Source of the DNA: Luidia sarsii
Lineage: Eukaryota; Echinodermata; Asteroidea; Paxillosida; Luidiidae
Assembly (NCBI GenBank): GCA_949987565.1
Contig: OX465107.1
Coordinates: forward strand, 7,924,272 to 7,988,271
Direction of reading: 5' to 3'
Length of the DNA: 64,000 nucleotides
Part shown: positions 11,177-22,877 of the stretch, piece after piece
How the letters are laid out: each line of letters begins with the position of its first letter
How positions within the stretch are numbered: the stretch's first letter is position 1
Translations under genes and position numbers: made by a program
The notes under the pieces: model-generated
What the model was told of the DNA's origin: nothing
What the model saw: only the letters and a program-made list of their open reading frames with translations
Database searches by the model: none

Positions 11177-11300
11177 GAGGCAATGTTGGGACCAACAAAT
11201 CCATGATGAACTTGGCAAAACTATCAGACATGGGCCCGGCCTGACTTCCTAACAAGAACTTGAGCAGTAAGGAGCTAATGAACCTGGTAGAAGACATGAC
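11177..11300 (+). pseudogene. Exon-like cassette, copy 7 (3' truncated)
   Basis: Consensus acceptor; TGA at 11242-11244 (position 66-68). After GAAGACATGAC it jumps to the intron motif ATGATGCTGTAAAAAG, losing the donor. The same AAAAAGAAATATTG variant intron occurs near 6375 and 18250. Confidence 0.6.
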
Positions 11301-11556
11301 ATGATGCTGTAAAAAGAAATATTGTGCAGATACCTTATGATACAAGTTAGTGAGAATGTGTTTCAATGACGGTTTGCCCTTCTTGCACATACATGTATGA
11401 TGTCAGTAGGTTTTGTTTTTTTGAATGGTTTCAAGAACTGTCTTGATGGCTTCTTATACCATTGGTATGCATTCCTCAGCTCAGGGTACTTGTGATGATT
11501 TTAGAATCTTCCTAAGATCAATGAGCTACTTCCTTAAAACCAACGAGGACTGAAGC

Positions 11557-13265
11557 ACTGTCCCTGCCTCTGCCGCTGCCCCTGCCTCGGTCCCTGCCCG
11601 GTCTTTGCCTCAGTCCTTGCCTCGGTCCCCACCTCTGCCCCTGCCTCAGTCCCTGCCCCAGTCCCTGCCCCGGTCCCTACCTCAGTCCCTGCCTCAGTCC
11701 CTGCCTCAGTCCCTGCCTCTGCCCCTGCCCCAGTCCCTGCCCCGGTCCCTGCCTCCGTCCCCACCTCTGCCCCTGCCCCAGTCCCTGCCCCGGTCCCTGC
11801 CTCCGTCCCCACCTCTGCCCCTGCCTCAGTCCCTGTCCCAGTCCCTGCCCCGGTCCCTGCCTCCGTCCCCACCTCTGCCCTGCCTCAGTCCCTGCCTCCG
11901 TCCCCACCTCTGCCCTGCCTCTGCCCCTGCCTCAGTCCCTGCCTTTGTCCCTGCCTCGGTCCCTGCCCGGTCTTTGCCTCAGTCCTTGCCTCAGTCCCTG
12001 CCTCAGTCCCTGCCTCAGTCCCTGCCTCAGTCCTTGCCTCTGCCCCTGCCTCAGTCCCTGCCTCTGCCCCTGCCTCAATCCCTTCCTGGTCTTTGCCTCG
12101 GTCTTTGCCTCAGTCCCTGCCTCAGTCCCCGCCTCTGCCCCTGCCTCAGTCCCTGCCTCTGCCCCTGCCTCAGTCCCTGCCTCAGTCCCTGCCTCTGCTC
12201 CTGCCTCGGTCCCTGCCTCGGTCCCTGCCTCAGTCCCCGCCTCTGCCCCTGCCTCGGTCCCTGCCTCAGTCCCTGCCTCAGTCCCTGCCTCAGTCCCTGC
12301 CTCAGTCCCTGCCTCAGTCCCTGCCTCAGTCCCTGCCTCTGCCCCTGCCTCTGCCCCTGCCTCTGCCCCTGCCTCTGACCCTGCCTCTGACCCTGCCTCT
12401 GACCCTGCCTCTGACCCTGCCTCTGACCCTGCCTCTGACCCTGCCTCAGTCCCTGCCTCAGTCCCAGCCTCAGTCCCAGCCTCAGTCCCAGCCTCTGTCC
12501 CTGCCTCTGTCCTTGCCTCTGTCCTTGCCTCTGTCCCTGCCTCTTTCCCTGCCTCTGTCCCTGCCTCTTTCCCTGCCTCAGTCCTTGCCTCAGTCTCTGC
12601 CTCAGTCCCTGCCTCTGCCTCAGTCCCTGCCTCAGTCCCAGCCTCTGTCCCTGCCTCAGTCCTTGCCTCTGTCCCTGCCTCTTTCCCTGCCTCAGTCCCT
12701 GCCTCTGCCTCAGTCCCTGCCTCTGCCTCAGTCCCTGCCTCTGCCTCAGTCCCTGCCTCTGCCTCAGTCCCTGCCTCAGTCCCTGCCTCAGTCCTTGCCT
12801 CAGTCCCTGCCTCAGTCCCTGCCTCGTCCCAGCCTCTGTCCCTGCCTCGTTCCCTGCCTCAGTCCCTGCCTCAGTCCTTGCCTCAGTCCCTGCCTCAGTC
12901 CCTGCCTCAGTCCCTGCCTCAGTCCCTGCCTCAGTCCCAGCCTCAGTCCCTGCCTCAGTCCCAGCCTCTGTCCCTGCCTCGTTCCCTGCCTCAGTCCCTG
13001 CCGCAGTCCCTGCCTCAGTCCCTGCCTCAGTCCCTGCCTCAGTCCCTGCCTCTGTCCCTGCCTCAGCCCCTGCCTCTGCCCCTGCCTCGGTCCCTGCCTC
13101 AGCCCCTGCCTCTGCCCCTGCCTCGTTCCCTGCCTCGGTCCCTGCCTCAGTCCCTGCCTCAGTCCCTGCCTCAGTCCCAGCCTCTGTCCCTGCCTCAGTC
13201 CCTGCCTCAGGCCCTGCCTCTGCCCCTGCCTCGGTCCCTGCCTCGGTCCCTGCCTCACTCCCTGC
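11557..13265 (+). repeat. 12-bp pyrimidine minisatellite in the acceptor tract of copy 8
   Basis: Built mainly from CCCTGCCTCAGT and CCCTGCCTCTGC dodecamers with local homogenised patches, for example repeated CTGACCCTGCCT near 12375-12440. It occupies the position of the polypyrimidine tract of the next cassette. Long frames are open on both strands simply because the unit has no stop triplets. Confidence 0.9.
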
Positions 13266-13362
13266 CTTTGCCACTGTGTCTGTTTCCCTTTTTTTCTGCA
13301 TATCTGCTTTTGCCTCTGCTTTCTTCATGACACTGTTTTGTGTTTGATTTCTCTGCCCTCAG

Positions 13363-13533
13363 GAGGCGATGCTGGAACCAACAAATGCATGATGCAGCTG
13401 GGAAAACGACCAGACATGGGTCCGGCCTGACTTCCTAACAAGAACTTGAGCAGCGAGGAGCTGATGAACCTGGCAGAAGACATGACAGCCCTGAGCTTCA
13501 TGGAGTGGATCAGGCAGAGCTATCAAGCATCTG
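13363..13533 (+). pseudogene. Exon-like cassette, copy 8
   Basis: Consensus-length copy with intact acceptor CCCTCAG and donor GTAATTACTTG, TGA at 13428-13430. Codons on either side match copies 6 and 9, and no other stop interrupts the frame. Confidence 0.7.
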
Positions 13534-13649
13534 GTAATTACTTGCCTAGATTGAATCAGTTGATGTGTGGACATACTGTTATTAGTTTTAACTCATGACA
13601 TGAGGCTATCAAAGGGGGAAAAAATGAAGATGCCTTTAGGTGAGGACTT

Positions 13650-13745
13650 CTTTAGGATACAAGTCATTGAGAATTTGTTTCAATGAGGGTTTGCCCTTCT
13701 TGCACATATAACGGCAGTAGGTTTCACTGGAATGGTTTTGAGGAC
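13650..13745 (-). pseudogene. Antisense C2H2 zinc-finger-like relic (well preserved)
   Basis: On the minus strand an open frame of about 60 codons includes HSSETYCRYMCKKGKPSLKQ and then ILNDLYP. The C-x2-C half (CRYMC) is present; the two histidines expected after the hydrophobic core are not. An intact finger would continue with leucine and H-x3-H. The relation to zinc fingers is my inference from the linker-like HSxExxYC start. Confidence 0.4.
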
Positions 13746-14390
13746 TGTCTTGATGGCTTCTTAGACCATTGATATACATTTCTAAGCTGAAACTTGTGAT
13801 AACATTAACATCTTCCTTCAAACCAACAACGTCTCAGGCACTGACTCTGACTCTGTCTCTCTTTTTCTTTGTTTCTCTGCATTTGCTCCTGCCTCTGCCT
13901 CTGCCTCTGGACACACTGTTATTAGTGTTAAGTCATGACATGAGGCTAAAATAGGAAATAATGTGAAGATGCCTTTAGGTAAGGACTGCTTGTGGATACA
14001 CATATAACGGCAGTAGGTTTCATTGGAGTGGTTTTCGAGGACTGTCTGGGTGGCTTCTGAGACCATTGATATACATCAATAAACTCAGGATGCTTGTGAT
14101 AACATAATCTTCCTAAAATCATAAGCTGCTTCCTTAAAACCAACGATGCCTCTTGCACTGACTCTGCCTCAGCCTGTCTTTTTAGGTCTCTGCATTTGCC
14201 CTTGCCTTTTCCTTTGCCTCTGTCTCTGTCCCTGCCTTTGCCTTTGCCTCTGTCTTTGCCACTCCCTCTGCCTCGATCCCTTCCATTGCCACTGTCTCTG
14301 TCTCCCTTTTTGTTTCTTTTCCTCAACCTCTCTGCTAATGCCTCTGTCTTCATCGTAACACTCTATTGTATTTGATTTAACTGCCCTCAG

Positions 14391-14561
14391 GAGGTGATGA
14401 TGGGACCAACAAATACATGATGCAGCAGTGGAAACAACCAAACATGGGCCTGGCCTGACTTCCTAACAAGAACTTGAGGAGCGACGAGCTGATGAACCTG
14501 GCAGAAGACATGACAGCCATGAGCTTCATGAACTTGATCAGGCAGAGCTATCTAGCATCTG
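14391..14561 (+). pseudogene. Exon-like cassette, copy 9
   Basis: 171 bp with acceptor CTGCCCTCAG and donor GTAATAACTTG; TGA at 14456-14458. Its downstream intron is broken after AGATGCCT by the transposon starting at 14654. Confidence 0.7.
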
Positions 14562-14653
14562 GTAATAACTTGTCTAGATTGAATCAGTTGAAGTGTACAC
14601 ACACTTTTGAGTCATGACATGAGGCTATGATAGGAAATACTATGAAGATGCCT

Positions 14654-16893
14654 CAGTGTTCTCCCCAGGATTTTTCAGAAGTGTGGGGGATTTTCTGTGT
14701 GGGTTTATAAACAATATGCGAAGCCATGGCGTGGGGTTCGGGGCCCGCCCAAGGGCCCCGGAATTTTTGGACTTTTAGATGCTCTCTGCTGCATTTTAGA
14801 GCATTTCCTGGGATTTTTAATGACTTTCTCAGGAAAAAACATGAAGAGATTTGAAGATTTTTTTTCTTCAGATATTTATTGACATCAATATTTCAACCAA
14901 TGACCGTTTTTTCTTTCTGGAGGGTGGAGGCACAAAATTAGTCATTTCAAGATTCAGACGTGGCTGAAGTAATCAACGATTTAAACAACTTCAGTTTAAA
15001 CAAATTCAGTTTCAATTGAACATAATATTAATAATGAAGTAAAATGCTTCAACCTTTGGTTTATGCTGATCAGACCTGAAACCATGAGCTCCATTCAGTT
15101 GTAAGGTATCGAAATTCGTAATTTGGGGTCCAATATACAGTATTTGATTGAGGCCCTTGAGACGTGATTTTTTAGCCTACAAAATGAAAAAATCTGAGGG
15201 AACAATTAAAATCCAACTATATCATTCAAAGATCCTTATGGTGTTCGATTAGACGAATTAAAGGTTTGGTTTGAAAAGTTGTTTGAGATGATTGAAGAAC
15301 TAACTTCGTAGAGCTATGGAGTACAAGGGAAATTGACCGACATGATCTGTGCAGCAGCAGTATTCTGACCGTGCGGCACGGCCGACGTCACTGACAACAA
15401 CACGGTCAAACCTTGGAGCTTCGTAATTTTAGGCCGACACAGAAAAACAGATTCACGCATGTACACCACCCTGTACATTTTTTTTTGCGAGGAGGGTATA
15501 TTACTTCCGTGGCACATTTTTCATAATTATTTCGTCCAAGTATTTTTCAAATTGTGGATTTTAAGCTACGACCGTATTGAAGAAGGAAGATCGCCACCGC
15601 CAAAAAAAGTACTAAACAACTTTTGCTGGTCCACCCTGCGTGTTTTGGCATTAAAACAAGTGTTCCCTACCTTATCCGATCGTTTATCTATTTCCCTGTC
15701 CGTGAAAAAGTTTCATTTCAAATCCGACGTTTTTTCCATAAAGCCTGTTAAAATACAATCTATGTTCAAGTCTAAGGAATTAGGGATACAAAATCAGGAA
15801 CAGGATCGAACTCGAAGTGCGAAGACCGGAAAGACGTCACCGTTTACAACGCACGTGCGGCATGTCATCTCTAGCCTTCCTCAATGGTACCCGATCCGAT
15901 CCAAACGCATTCTGGGGCGAATGTGTACCAGCGAATAGGATATGCCACTGGACCGTAGCAGTATACACTGTACAGTATACAATCGTGTGCGCGGTCACTA
16001 TACACTGTTTAGCCTTGTAGGATATAGTACAGAATTTTAAATGCTTGTGTGCGCTTGTAAGCAAACGAAAAAGCTCCACGTTTTCGGAATAATAATCTTA
16101 AAAATGCGAACAATATATACACATAATCCGATCGGCTCGTTTTTGACAACGATCAAACCGGCCTCAGAAGGGCACCACGACCAAAGTATCAATGGGGCAC
16201 GGCAAGACTGGCTTTCGAATACATGTAACACATTTCGAAGGGCATCGACGGCACTGGCCACCGTGAATTTCGAGCCCTGCTTAAATTAATGAAAATATTG
16301 TTTACCGCCATCGTGCGCGAGACAAAACGCGGCGACATGGCAACGAGAAATACCGTCCCCGTGTGTGGGGTTGATCTTGTAAGTTTTGCGAATGGTGTAG
16401 TATAACATTTGAACCTTCGTAAATGTAGGCCCCACTAGCAGAAAACACACAAGCGCGTGTGCATGTACAGTAGTCAGCACTGTACTGTACGTGTACATGT
16501 ACTAGGACGTCCATAGCGGAGGGTCAGATTTCATGTGACACCGACCACGAGGAACGTTGGGTGCCAATGCATGTACATGTACACATGTACATGTACATGT
16601 ACTGTGTGCACAGTGTGGCCGTCGCGCGGTGCACAATGCATGCATGCACCGCTCCTACCGCACGGAAAAATGCAGGACTAGAGATCGTTTGCACTGGCTT
16701 TTGTACTGCTTTTTCGTCTAGGTTTTGCTGGACATGCAAGCTGCATCATTTAAGATAATTCTAAACCATGCTTTAATAATTTTATTGTGCGTATCGGGGA
16801 TGAAAAACTGCGTATCGGCCCGTTTTTTTGCGTATCGGGCAGAAAAAGTTGCGTATCGGCCCGATACGCACGTTTGTACGTGGGAGAACCCTG
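14654..16893. mobile_element. hAT-like element with 5-bp target duplication
   Basis: The host motif AAGATGCCTTTAGG is split with TGCCT on both sides (14649-14653 and 16894-16898). The left end is CAGTGTTCTCCCCAGG and the right end, inverted, is CAGGGTTCTCCCACG, a good short inverted repeat of hAT form. Four GCGTATCGG-type words precede the right end. The interior (15459-15938 has the longest frame) shows nothing I recognise as transposase, so it is probably non-autonomous. A sequence GAATTTCGAGCCCTG at 16265-16279 looks like the end of another nested element whose left partner I could not find. Confidence 0.75.
16795..16880. repeat. Subterminal GCGTATCGGGC repeats
   Basis: GCGTATCGG occurs four times in both orientations (near 16791, 16810, 16831 and 16852), ending in the palindrome GCGTATCGGCCCGATACGC. 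These words are confined to the right end of the transposon and are candidates for transposase-binding sites. Confidence 0.6.
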
Positions 16894-17310
16894 TGCCTTT
16901 AGCTAAGGACTTCTTGAGAATACAAGTCAGTGACAATGTGTTTCAATAAGGCTTTGCCCTTTTTGCACATATCATGACAGTAGGGTTCATTGGAATGGTT
17001 TCAAAGACTGGCATGATGGCTTCTGAGACCATTGATATGTATTTGTCAGCTCAGGGTACATGTTATATCACTAGAATCTGTCTAAGATCATTGAGCTACT
17101 TCCTAAAAACCAACGAGGTCTCGGGCACTGACTGCCTCTGCCTCTCTTTTTGTTTCTCTTCATTTGCCCCTGCCTCTGCTTCTTCCTCTGCCATTGCCAC
17201 TCCCTCTGCCTCATTCCCTGCCTTTGCCACTGTCTCTGTTTGTTTCTCTGCCTCTGCCTGTCTGCTTTTGCCTCTTTTGCCGCTTTTGTCTTTATTATGA
17301 CACTGTATTG

Positions 17311-18045
17311 GACAAAACAAGGACAAAACAGATGTACACGAAGGAAGGGGGAGAGAGTGAATAGGACACGGATGAGAAACAAAGGACAAAGAGTGAAGCT
17401 GGTAGGGAGAGATCAAAGGGAAGGGCAAGGAGTAGGGTAAGGATTAGTGACAAGAGGGGGAAAGATCAAAGAGAAGGGCAAGGAGTAGGGTAGGGATTAG
17501 TGACAAGAGGGGGAAAGATCAAAGAGAGAAGTGTGAATGACTGAACACAAAAGAAGGATTATCAGAAAGCTGCATGGTGTTACCCTCCTGGATGTTGAGA
17601 CCATGTGGTTGAATAGTCCGAAGACGCTTCATCCACATTTTCTCACAGCTAAGACGGACAGCATTACTATGGTGACCAAGTACACTCATATGCCCAGTAC
17701 ACTCATATCTGATATCGAATGATCAGGGAGATTCATTGGAACATATGCGCCTCAATCTGAGGGCCTGGCTGTAAGCTATACCAGTCTTACAGTGTCTGTG
17801 GTGACAACTGGAGGAATGGAGATATTGATGAGTGTCGGTGGGCTTAGAATACAAGTTAGTAGTGAGTGTATTGAGGTCTTTCCGGACGGTGACGTTCAGA
17901 AAGTGGGTCTGTTAAAGAGACTGCTCCCATGTGAATTTGATAGTCCTATATGAATTTGATAGTCCTATGGAAGGAATTGATGTGGTCAAAAATAACATTC
18001 AAGCTGCTACCGTCCCTAGTCCAAATGAAGTACACGTAATCTATG
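17311..18045 (-). mobile_element. Penelope-like element remnant, internally deleted
   Basis: On the minus strand 17730-18040 matches the RT C-terminal part of the copy at 22.9-24.6 kb, with the FLDVTVRKDL-type stretch decayed. 17530-17715 gives a tail like MWMKRLRTIQPHG, which the larger copy has lost. 17311-17530 matches its 3' untranslated tail. Within the tail a segment of about 54 bp (AAGGGCAAGGAGTAGGGTA) is tandemly duplicated. The GIY-YIG region and most of the RT are missing. Confidence 0.7.
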
Positions 18046-18074
18046 TATCTCCACACTGTATTGTGTTTGATTTA

Positions 18075-18184
18075 CCAGACATGGGCCTGGCCTGAACTTA
18101 ACAAGAACTTGAGCAGCGAGGAGTTGATGAACCTGGCAGAAGACTTGAAAGCCACAAGCTTCATGCTGAGCTATCAAGCATATG
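18075..18184 (+). pseudogene. Exon-like cassette, copy 10 (5' truncated)
   Basis: TTTGATTTA is joined directly to CCAGACATGGGC, so the acceptor and about the first 50 bp are gone. TGA remains at 18093-18095 and the donor is GTAATTACTTG. It directly follows the Penelope remnant. Confidence 0.6.
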
Positions 18185-18433
18185 GTAATTACTTGCCTAG
18201 ATTAAATCAGTTGAAGTGTAGACACACGTATGAGTCATGACATGATGATATAAAAAAAAATATTGCGAAGATACCTTTATGATACAAGTTAGTGAGAATG
18301 TATTTCAATGAGGGTTTGCCCTTCTTGCACATATGATGACAGTAGAATTTTTTTAATAGTTTCAAGAACTGTCTTGATGGCTTCTTATACAATTGGTAAG
18401 CATTTCTCAGCTCAGGGTACTTGTTATGATTTT

Positions 18434-21400
18434 AGTCCCTGCCTTTGCCTCTTCCCCTGCCTCAGTCCCTGCTTTTATCTCTGCCCCTGCCTCACTCCCT
18501 GCCTTTGCCTCTTCCTCTGTCTCACTCCCTGCCTTTGCCTCTGCCCCTGCCTCAGTCCCTGCCTTTGCCTCGGTCCTTACCTCAGTCCTTACCTCAGTCC
18601 TTACCTCAGTCCCTGCCTTTGCCTCTGCCCCTGCCTCAGTCCCTGCCTTTGCCTTTGCCCCTGCCTCGCTCCCTGCTTTTATCTCTGCCCCTGCCTCAGT
18701 CCCTGCCTTTGCCTCTTCCTCTGTCTCACTCCCTGCCTTTGCCTCTGCCCCTGCCTCAGTCCCTGCCTTTGCCTCTTCCTCTGTCTCACTCCCTGCCTTT
18801 GCCTCTGCCCCTGCCTCACTCCCTGCCTTTGCCTCTTCCTCTGTCTCACTCCCTGCCTTTGCCTCTGCCCCTGCCTCACTCCCTGCCTTTGCCTCAGTCC
18901 CTGCCTCAGTCCTTGCCTCAGTCCCTGCCTCAGTCCCTGCCTTTGCCTCGGTCCTTACCTCAGTCCTTACCTCAGTCCTTACCTCAGTCCCTGCCTTTGC
19001 CTCTGCCCCTGCCTCAGTCCCTGCCTTTGCCTTTGCCCCTGCCTCGCTCCCTGCTTTTATCTCTGCCCCTGCCTCAGTCCCTGCCTTTGCCTCTTCCTCT
19101 GTCTCACTCCCTGCCTTTGCCTCTGCCCCTGCCTCAGTCCCTGCCTTTGCCTCTTCCTCTGTCTCACTCCCTGCCTTTGCCTCTGCCCCTGCCTCACTCC
19201 CTGCCTTTGCCTCTTCCTCTGTCTCACTCCCTGCCTTTGCCTCTGCCCCTGCCTCACTCCCTGCCTTTGCCTCAGTCCCTGCCTCAGTCCTTGCCTCAGT
19301 CCCTGCCTCAGTCCCTGCCTTTGCCTCTCTGCCCCTGCCCCAGTCCCTGCCTTTGCCTCAGTCCTTACCTCAGTTGCTGCCTCAGTCCCTGCCTTTGCCT
19401 CTGCCCCTGCCTCACTCCCTGCCTCACTCTCTGCCCCTGCCTCAGTCCCTGCCTTTTCCTCTGCCCCTGCCTCAGTCCCTGCCTTTGCCTCTGCCCCTGC
19501 CTCACTCCCTGCCTTTGCCTCTGCCCCTGCCTCACTACCTGCCTCAGTCTCTGCCATTTCCTCTCCCCTGCCTCACTCCATGCCTTTGCCTCAGTCCCTG
19601 CCTCAGTCTCTGCCTCAGTCTCTGCCTCAGTCCCTGCCTTTGCCTCTCTGTCCCTGCCTTTGCCTCAGTCCTTACTTAAGTCCCTGCCTCAGTCCCTGCC
19701 TTTGCCTCTGCCCCTGCCTCATTCCCTGCCTTTTCCTCTCCCCCTGCCTCACTCCCTGCCTTTGCCTCAGTCCCTACCTCAGTCCTTGCCTCAGTCTCTG
19801 CCTCACTCCCTGGCCCACTCCCTGCCTTTGCCTCTGCCCCTGCCTCACTCCCTGCCTTTACCTCACTACCTGCCTCAGTCCCTGCCTTTTCCTCTCCCCC
19901 TGCCTCACTCCCTGCCTTTGCCTCAGTCCTTACCTCAGCCCCTGCCTTAGTCCCTGCCTCAGTCCTTGCCTTTGCCTCACTCCCTACCTCAGTCCCTGCC
20001 TCAGTCCCTGCCTTTGCCTCTGCCCCTGCCTCAGTCCCTGCCTTTATCTCTGCCCCTGCCTCAGTCCCTGCCTTTGACCCTGCCCCTGCCTCAGTCCCTG
20101 CCTTTGCCTCTGGCCCTGCCGCAGTCCCTGCCTCAGTCCCTGCCTTTGCCTCAGTCCCTGCCTCACTCCCTGCCTCACTCCCTGCCTTTGCCTCAGTCCC
20201 TGCCTTTGCCTCTGCCCCTGCCTCAGTCCCTGCCTTTGCCTCTGCCTCTGCCTCACTCCCTGCCTTTGCCTCAGTCCCTGCCTTTGCCTCTGCCCCTGCC
20301 TCAGTCCTTGCCTTTTCCTCTGCCCCTGCCTCACTCCCTGCCTCACTCCCTGCCTCACTCCCTGCCATTTCCTCTCCCCTGCCTCACTACCTGCCTTTGC
20401 CTAAGTCCCTGCCTCAGTCCCTGCCTTTGCCTCTCTGCCCCTGCCCCAGTCCCTGCCTTTGCCACGGTCCTTACCTCAGTCCTTACCTCAGTCCCTGCCT
20501 TTGCCTCTGCCCCTGCCTCATTCCCTGCCTTTGCCTCTGCCCCTGCCTCAGTCCCTGCCTTTATCTCTGCCCCTGCCTCAGTCCCTGCCTTTGACCCTGC
20601 CCCTGCCTCAGTCCCTGCCTTTGCCTCTGGCCCTGCCGCAGTCCCTGCCTCAGTCCCTGCCTTTGCCTCAGTCCCTGCCTTTGCCTCTGCCCCTGCCTCA
20701 GTCCCTGCCTTTGCCTCTGCCTCTGCCTCACTCCCTGCCTTTGCCTCAGTCCCTGCCTTTGCCTCTGCCTCTGCCTCTGCCTCAGTCCTTGCCTTTTCCT
20801 CTGCCCCTGCCTCACTCCCTGCCTCACTCCCTGCCATTTCCTCTCCCCTGCCTCACTACCTGCCTTTGCCTCAGTCCCTGCCTTTGCCTCTCTGCCCCTG
20901 CCCCAGTCCCTGCCTTTGCCTCGGTCCTTACCTCAGTCCTTACCTCAGTCCCTGCCTTTGCCTCTGCCCCTGCCTCAGTCCCTGCCTTTGCCTCTGCCCC
21001 TGCTTCAGTCCCTGCTTTTTCCTCTGCCCCTGCCTCAGTCCCTGCCTTTGCCTCTGCCCCTGCCTCAGTCCCTGCCTTTTCCTCTGCCCCTGCCTCAGTC
21101 CCTGCCTTTTCCTCTGCCCCTGCCTCAGTCCCTGCCTTTACCTCTGCCCCTGCCTCAGTCCCTGCCTTTTCCTCTGCCCCTGCCTCAGTCCCTGCCTTTA
21201 CCTCTGCCCCTGCCTCAGTCCCTGCCTTTTCCTCTGCCCCTGTCTTTGCCTCAGTCCTTACGTCAGTCTTTACCTCAGTCCCTGCCTTTGCCTCTGCCCC
21301 TGCCTCAGTCTTTGCCTCTGCCCCTGCCTCACTACCTGCCTCAATCCCTGCCATTTCCTCTCCCCTGCCTCACTCCCTGCCTTTGCCTCAGTCCCTGCCT

Positions 21401-21568
21401 CAGTCCTTGCCTCAGTCTCTGCCTCAGTCCCTGCCTTTGCCTTTCTGCCCCTACCCCAGTCCCTGCCTTTGCCTCAGTCCTTACCTCAGTCCCTGCCTCA
21501 GTCCCTGCCTTTGCCTCTGCCCCTGCCTCATTCCCTGCCTCACTCTCTGCCCCTGCCTCATTCCCTGG
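18434..21568 (+). repeat. Pyrimidine minisatellite with 30-bp units and higher-order repeats
   Basis: The largest expanded tract. A 378-bp block from 18571 is repeated in tandem from 18949 with little or no difference visible. A second higher-order block with a shift of about 517 bp is seen between 20071 and 20588 (the CCTTTGACCC marker). The same basic words are used as at 6612-7850. It ends abruptly at a MITE fragment near 21569 rather than at a cassette. Confidence 0.9.
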
Positions 21569-21860
21569 CGGTAAATGGCTAAGAGGCAATTAAGAAGTAT
21601 CTGGGACACCATACAGTACCTCTATGGGGGCTGGTGGTCCCTACTGGTAATTGAATTAGCCATCCCCTAAGGCCGGCTGGAGCTTGCCACTCTAGATATT
21701 CACTGTTTCAGTCTCTATAGTGACCTTAAGATGTCCTTATCAGGTCAGAGAGGTGATTTTTCACGGTGGTTTCACTGTAAAATGCACCGTGAAATCACAG
21801 TGACTTTTTAGTTTCACTGTTGAATGACATTTTCACCCCTTTTTCACGGTTTAGATGTTC
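21569..21860. mobile_element. MITE, 5'-truncated copy
   Basis: Matches the right half of the complete MITE at 25331-25777: GGTAAATGGCTA, ACCATACAGTACCTCTATGG, GACCTTAAGATG, and the terminal TTTTTCACGGTTTAGATGTTCAT. It is fused directly to the pyrimidine minisatellite. Confidence 0.65.
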
Positions 21861-22172
21861 ATAGTGTAGTCAGGATACAGGTCTGTGAGAATGTGTTTCA
21901 CCGAGGGTTTTGCCTTTTAACACCTCATGGCAGTAGGGTTCATTCCTTTAGTTTCCTATTGTTTTGAGGACTGTCTGGTTGGCTTCTGAAATCAATTGTA
22001 TGCATTTCTCAACTCTGCCTCTGCCTCTGCCTCTGCCTATGGATCTGATTTTCTTCTGTTGCTCTGCCTTTGTTCCTGACTCTGTTTCTGTCTCTGTCTC
22101 TGGCTGTGCTCCTCTGCTTTTACCTCTGCCTTTATCATGACACTGTATTGTGTTTGAAATTCTTGCCCTCAG

Positions 22173-22331
22173 GAGTCGACGTATGCATGATGAACTTGGT
22201 GAAACTACCGGACATTGGCCCGGCATGACTTCCTAACAAGACCCTGAGTAGCGAGGGGCTAATGAACCTGGCAGAAGACATGACAGCCATGAGCTTCATG
22301 GAGTGGATCAAGCAGAGCTATAAAGCATCTG
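22173..22331 (+). pseudogene. Exon-like cassette, copy 11 (12 bp shorter)
   Basis: Acceptor CCCTCAG and donor GTAATTACT are intact. The GATGTTGGGACC part is reduced to GTCGACGT. The stop persists as TGA at 22226-22228 although the preceding codon has changed to CA-. Confidence 0.65.
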
Positions 22332-22446
22332 GTAATTACTAGATTAAATCAGTGTAGACACACTGAAATTAGGCTATAATATAGTCATAAAATGAGGTTA
22401 TAATAGGAAATACTGTCAAAATGCCTTTTGGTAATGACTGCTTGAG

Positions 22447-22540
22447 GACATAAGCCAGTGCGAATGTGTTTTAATGAGGGTTTGCCCTTCTTGCACATAT
22501 CATGGCAGTAGGGTTCATTGGAATGGTTTTGAGGACTATC
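22447..22540 (-). pseudogene. Antisense C2H2 zinc-finger-like relic (best frame)
   Basis: The minus strand is open over about 61 codons. It includes HSNEPYCHDMCKKGKPSLKH and continues into a diverged tail. The C-x2-C pair (CHDMC) is intact, the H-x3-H pair is not. This copy and those near 13650 and 28608 keep the longest antisense frames. Confidence 0.4.
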
Positions 22541-22877
22541 GGGATGACTTCTGGGACCATTGATATGCACTTCTCAGCTCAGTATGCTTGTGATGATAGC
22601 ATTAAAGATCATTGAAACCAACGAGGCCTCAGGCACTGACTCTGCCCCTGCCTCTCTTTATGTTTCTCTGCATTTGCCCGTGCCTAGCCTCTGCTTCTGC
22701 TCCTGCCTTTGCCTCTCCCTCTGCCTCAGTCCCTGCCTTCGCCACTGTCTCTCTCGCTGCCTCCTTCCCATATATGATATGCCCCTTCCCCTGCCCCCCC
22801 CCTACGTCTACCTCTGCGCCTCTTTCTGCTCCTGTCTCAATATCTGTCTTAATATATATGTGATATACAAAAATGTT

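Noticed and set aside
13359..13574. Antisense reading of the cassette (LPDPLHEAQGCHVFCQVHQL) as the true coding strand
   Set aside because: It is open in this copy, but pyrimidine tract, AG acceptor and GT donor all lie on the + strand, and the + frame has more protein-like composition.
15459..15938. 159-codon frame as a transposase
   Set aside because: No hAT dimerisation motif, zinc finger or catalytic pattern is recognisable; kept only as part of the element.
18308..20077. Long + strand frames (up to 589 codons) in pyrimidine minisatellites, also at 6724-7914, 11945-13330 and 19966-21582
   Set aside because: Several frames on the same strand, and often the opposite one, are open at once. 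The unit lacks stop triplets. Products are simple Ser/Pro/Ala or Leu/Pro/Cys repeats with no start or splice support.
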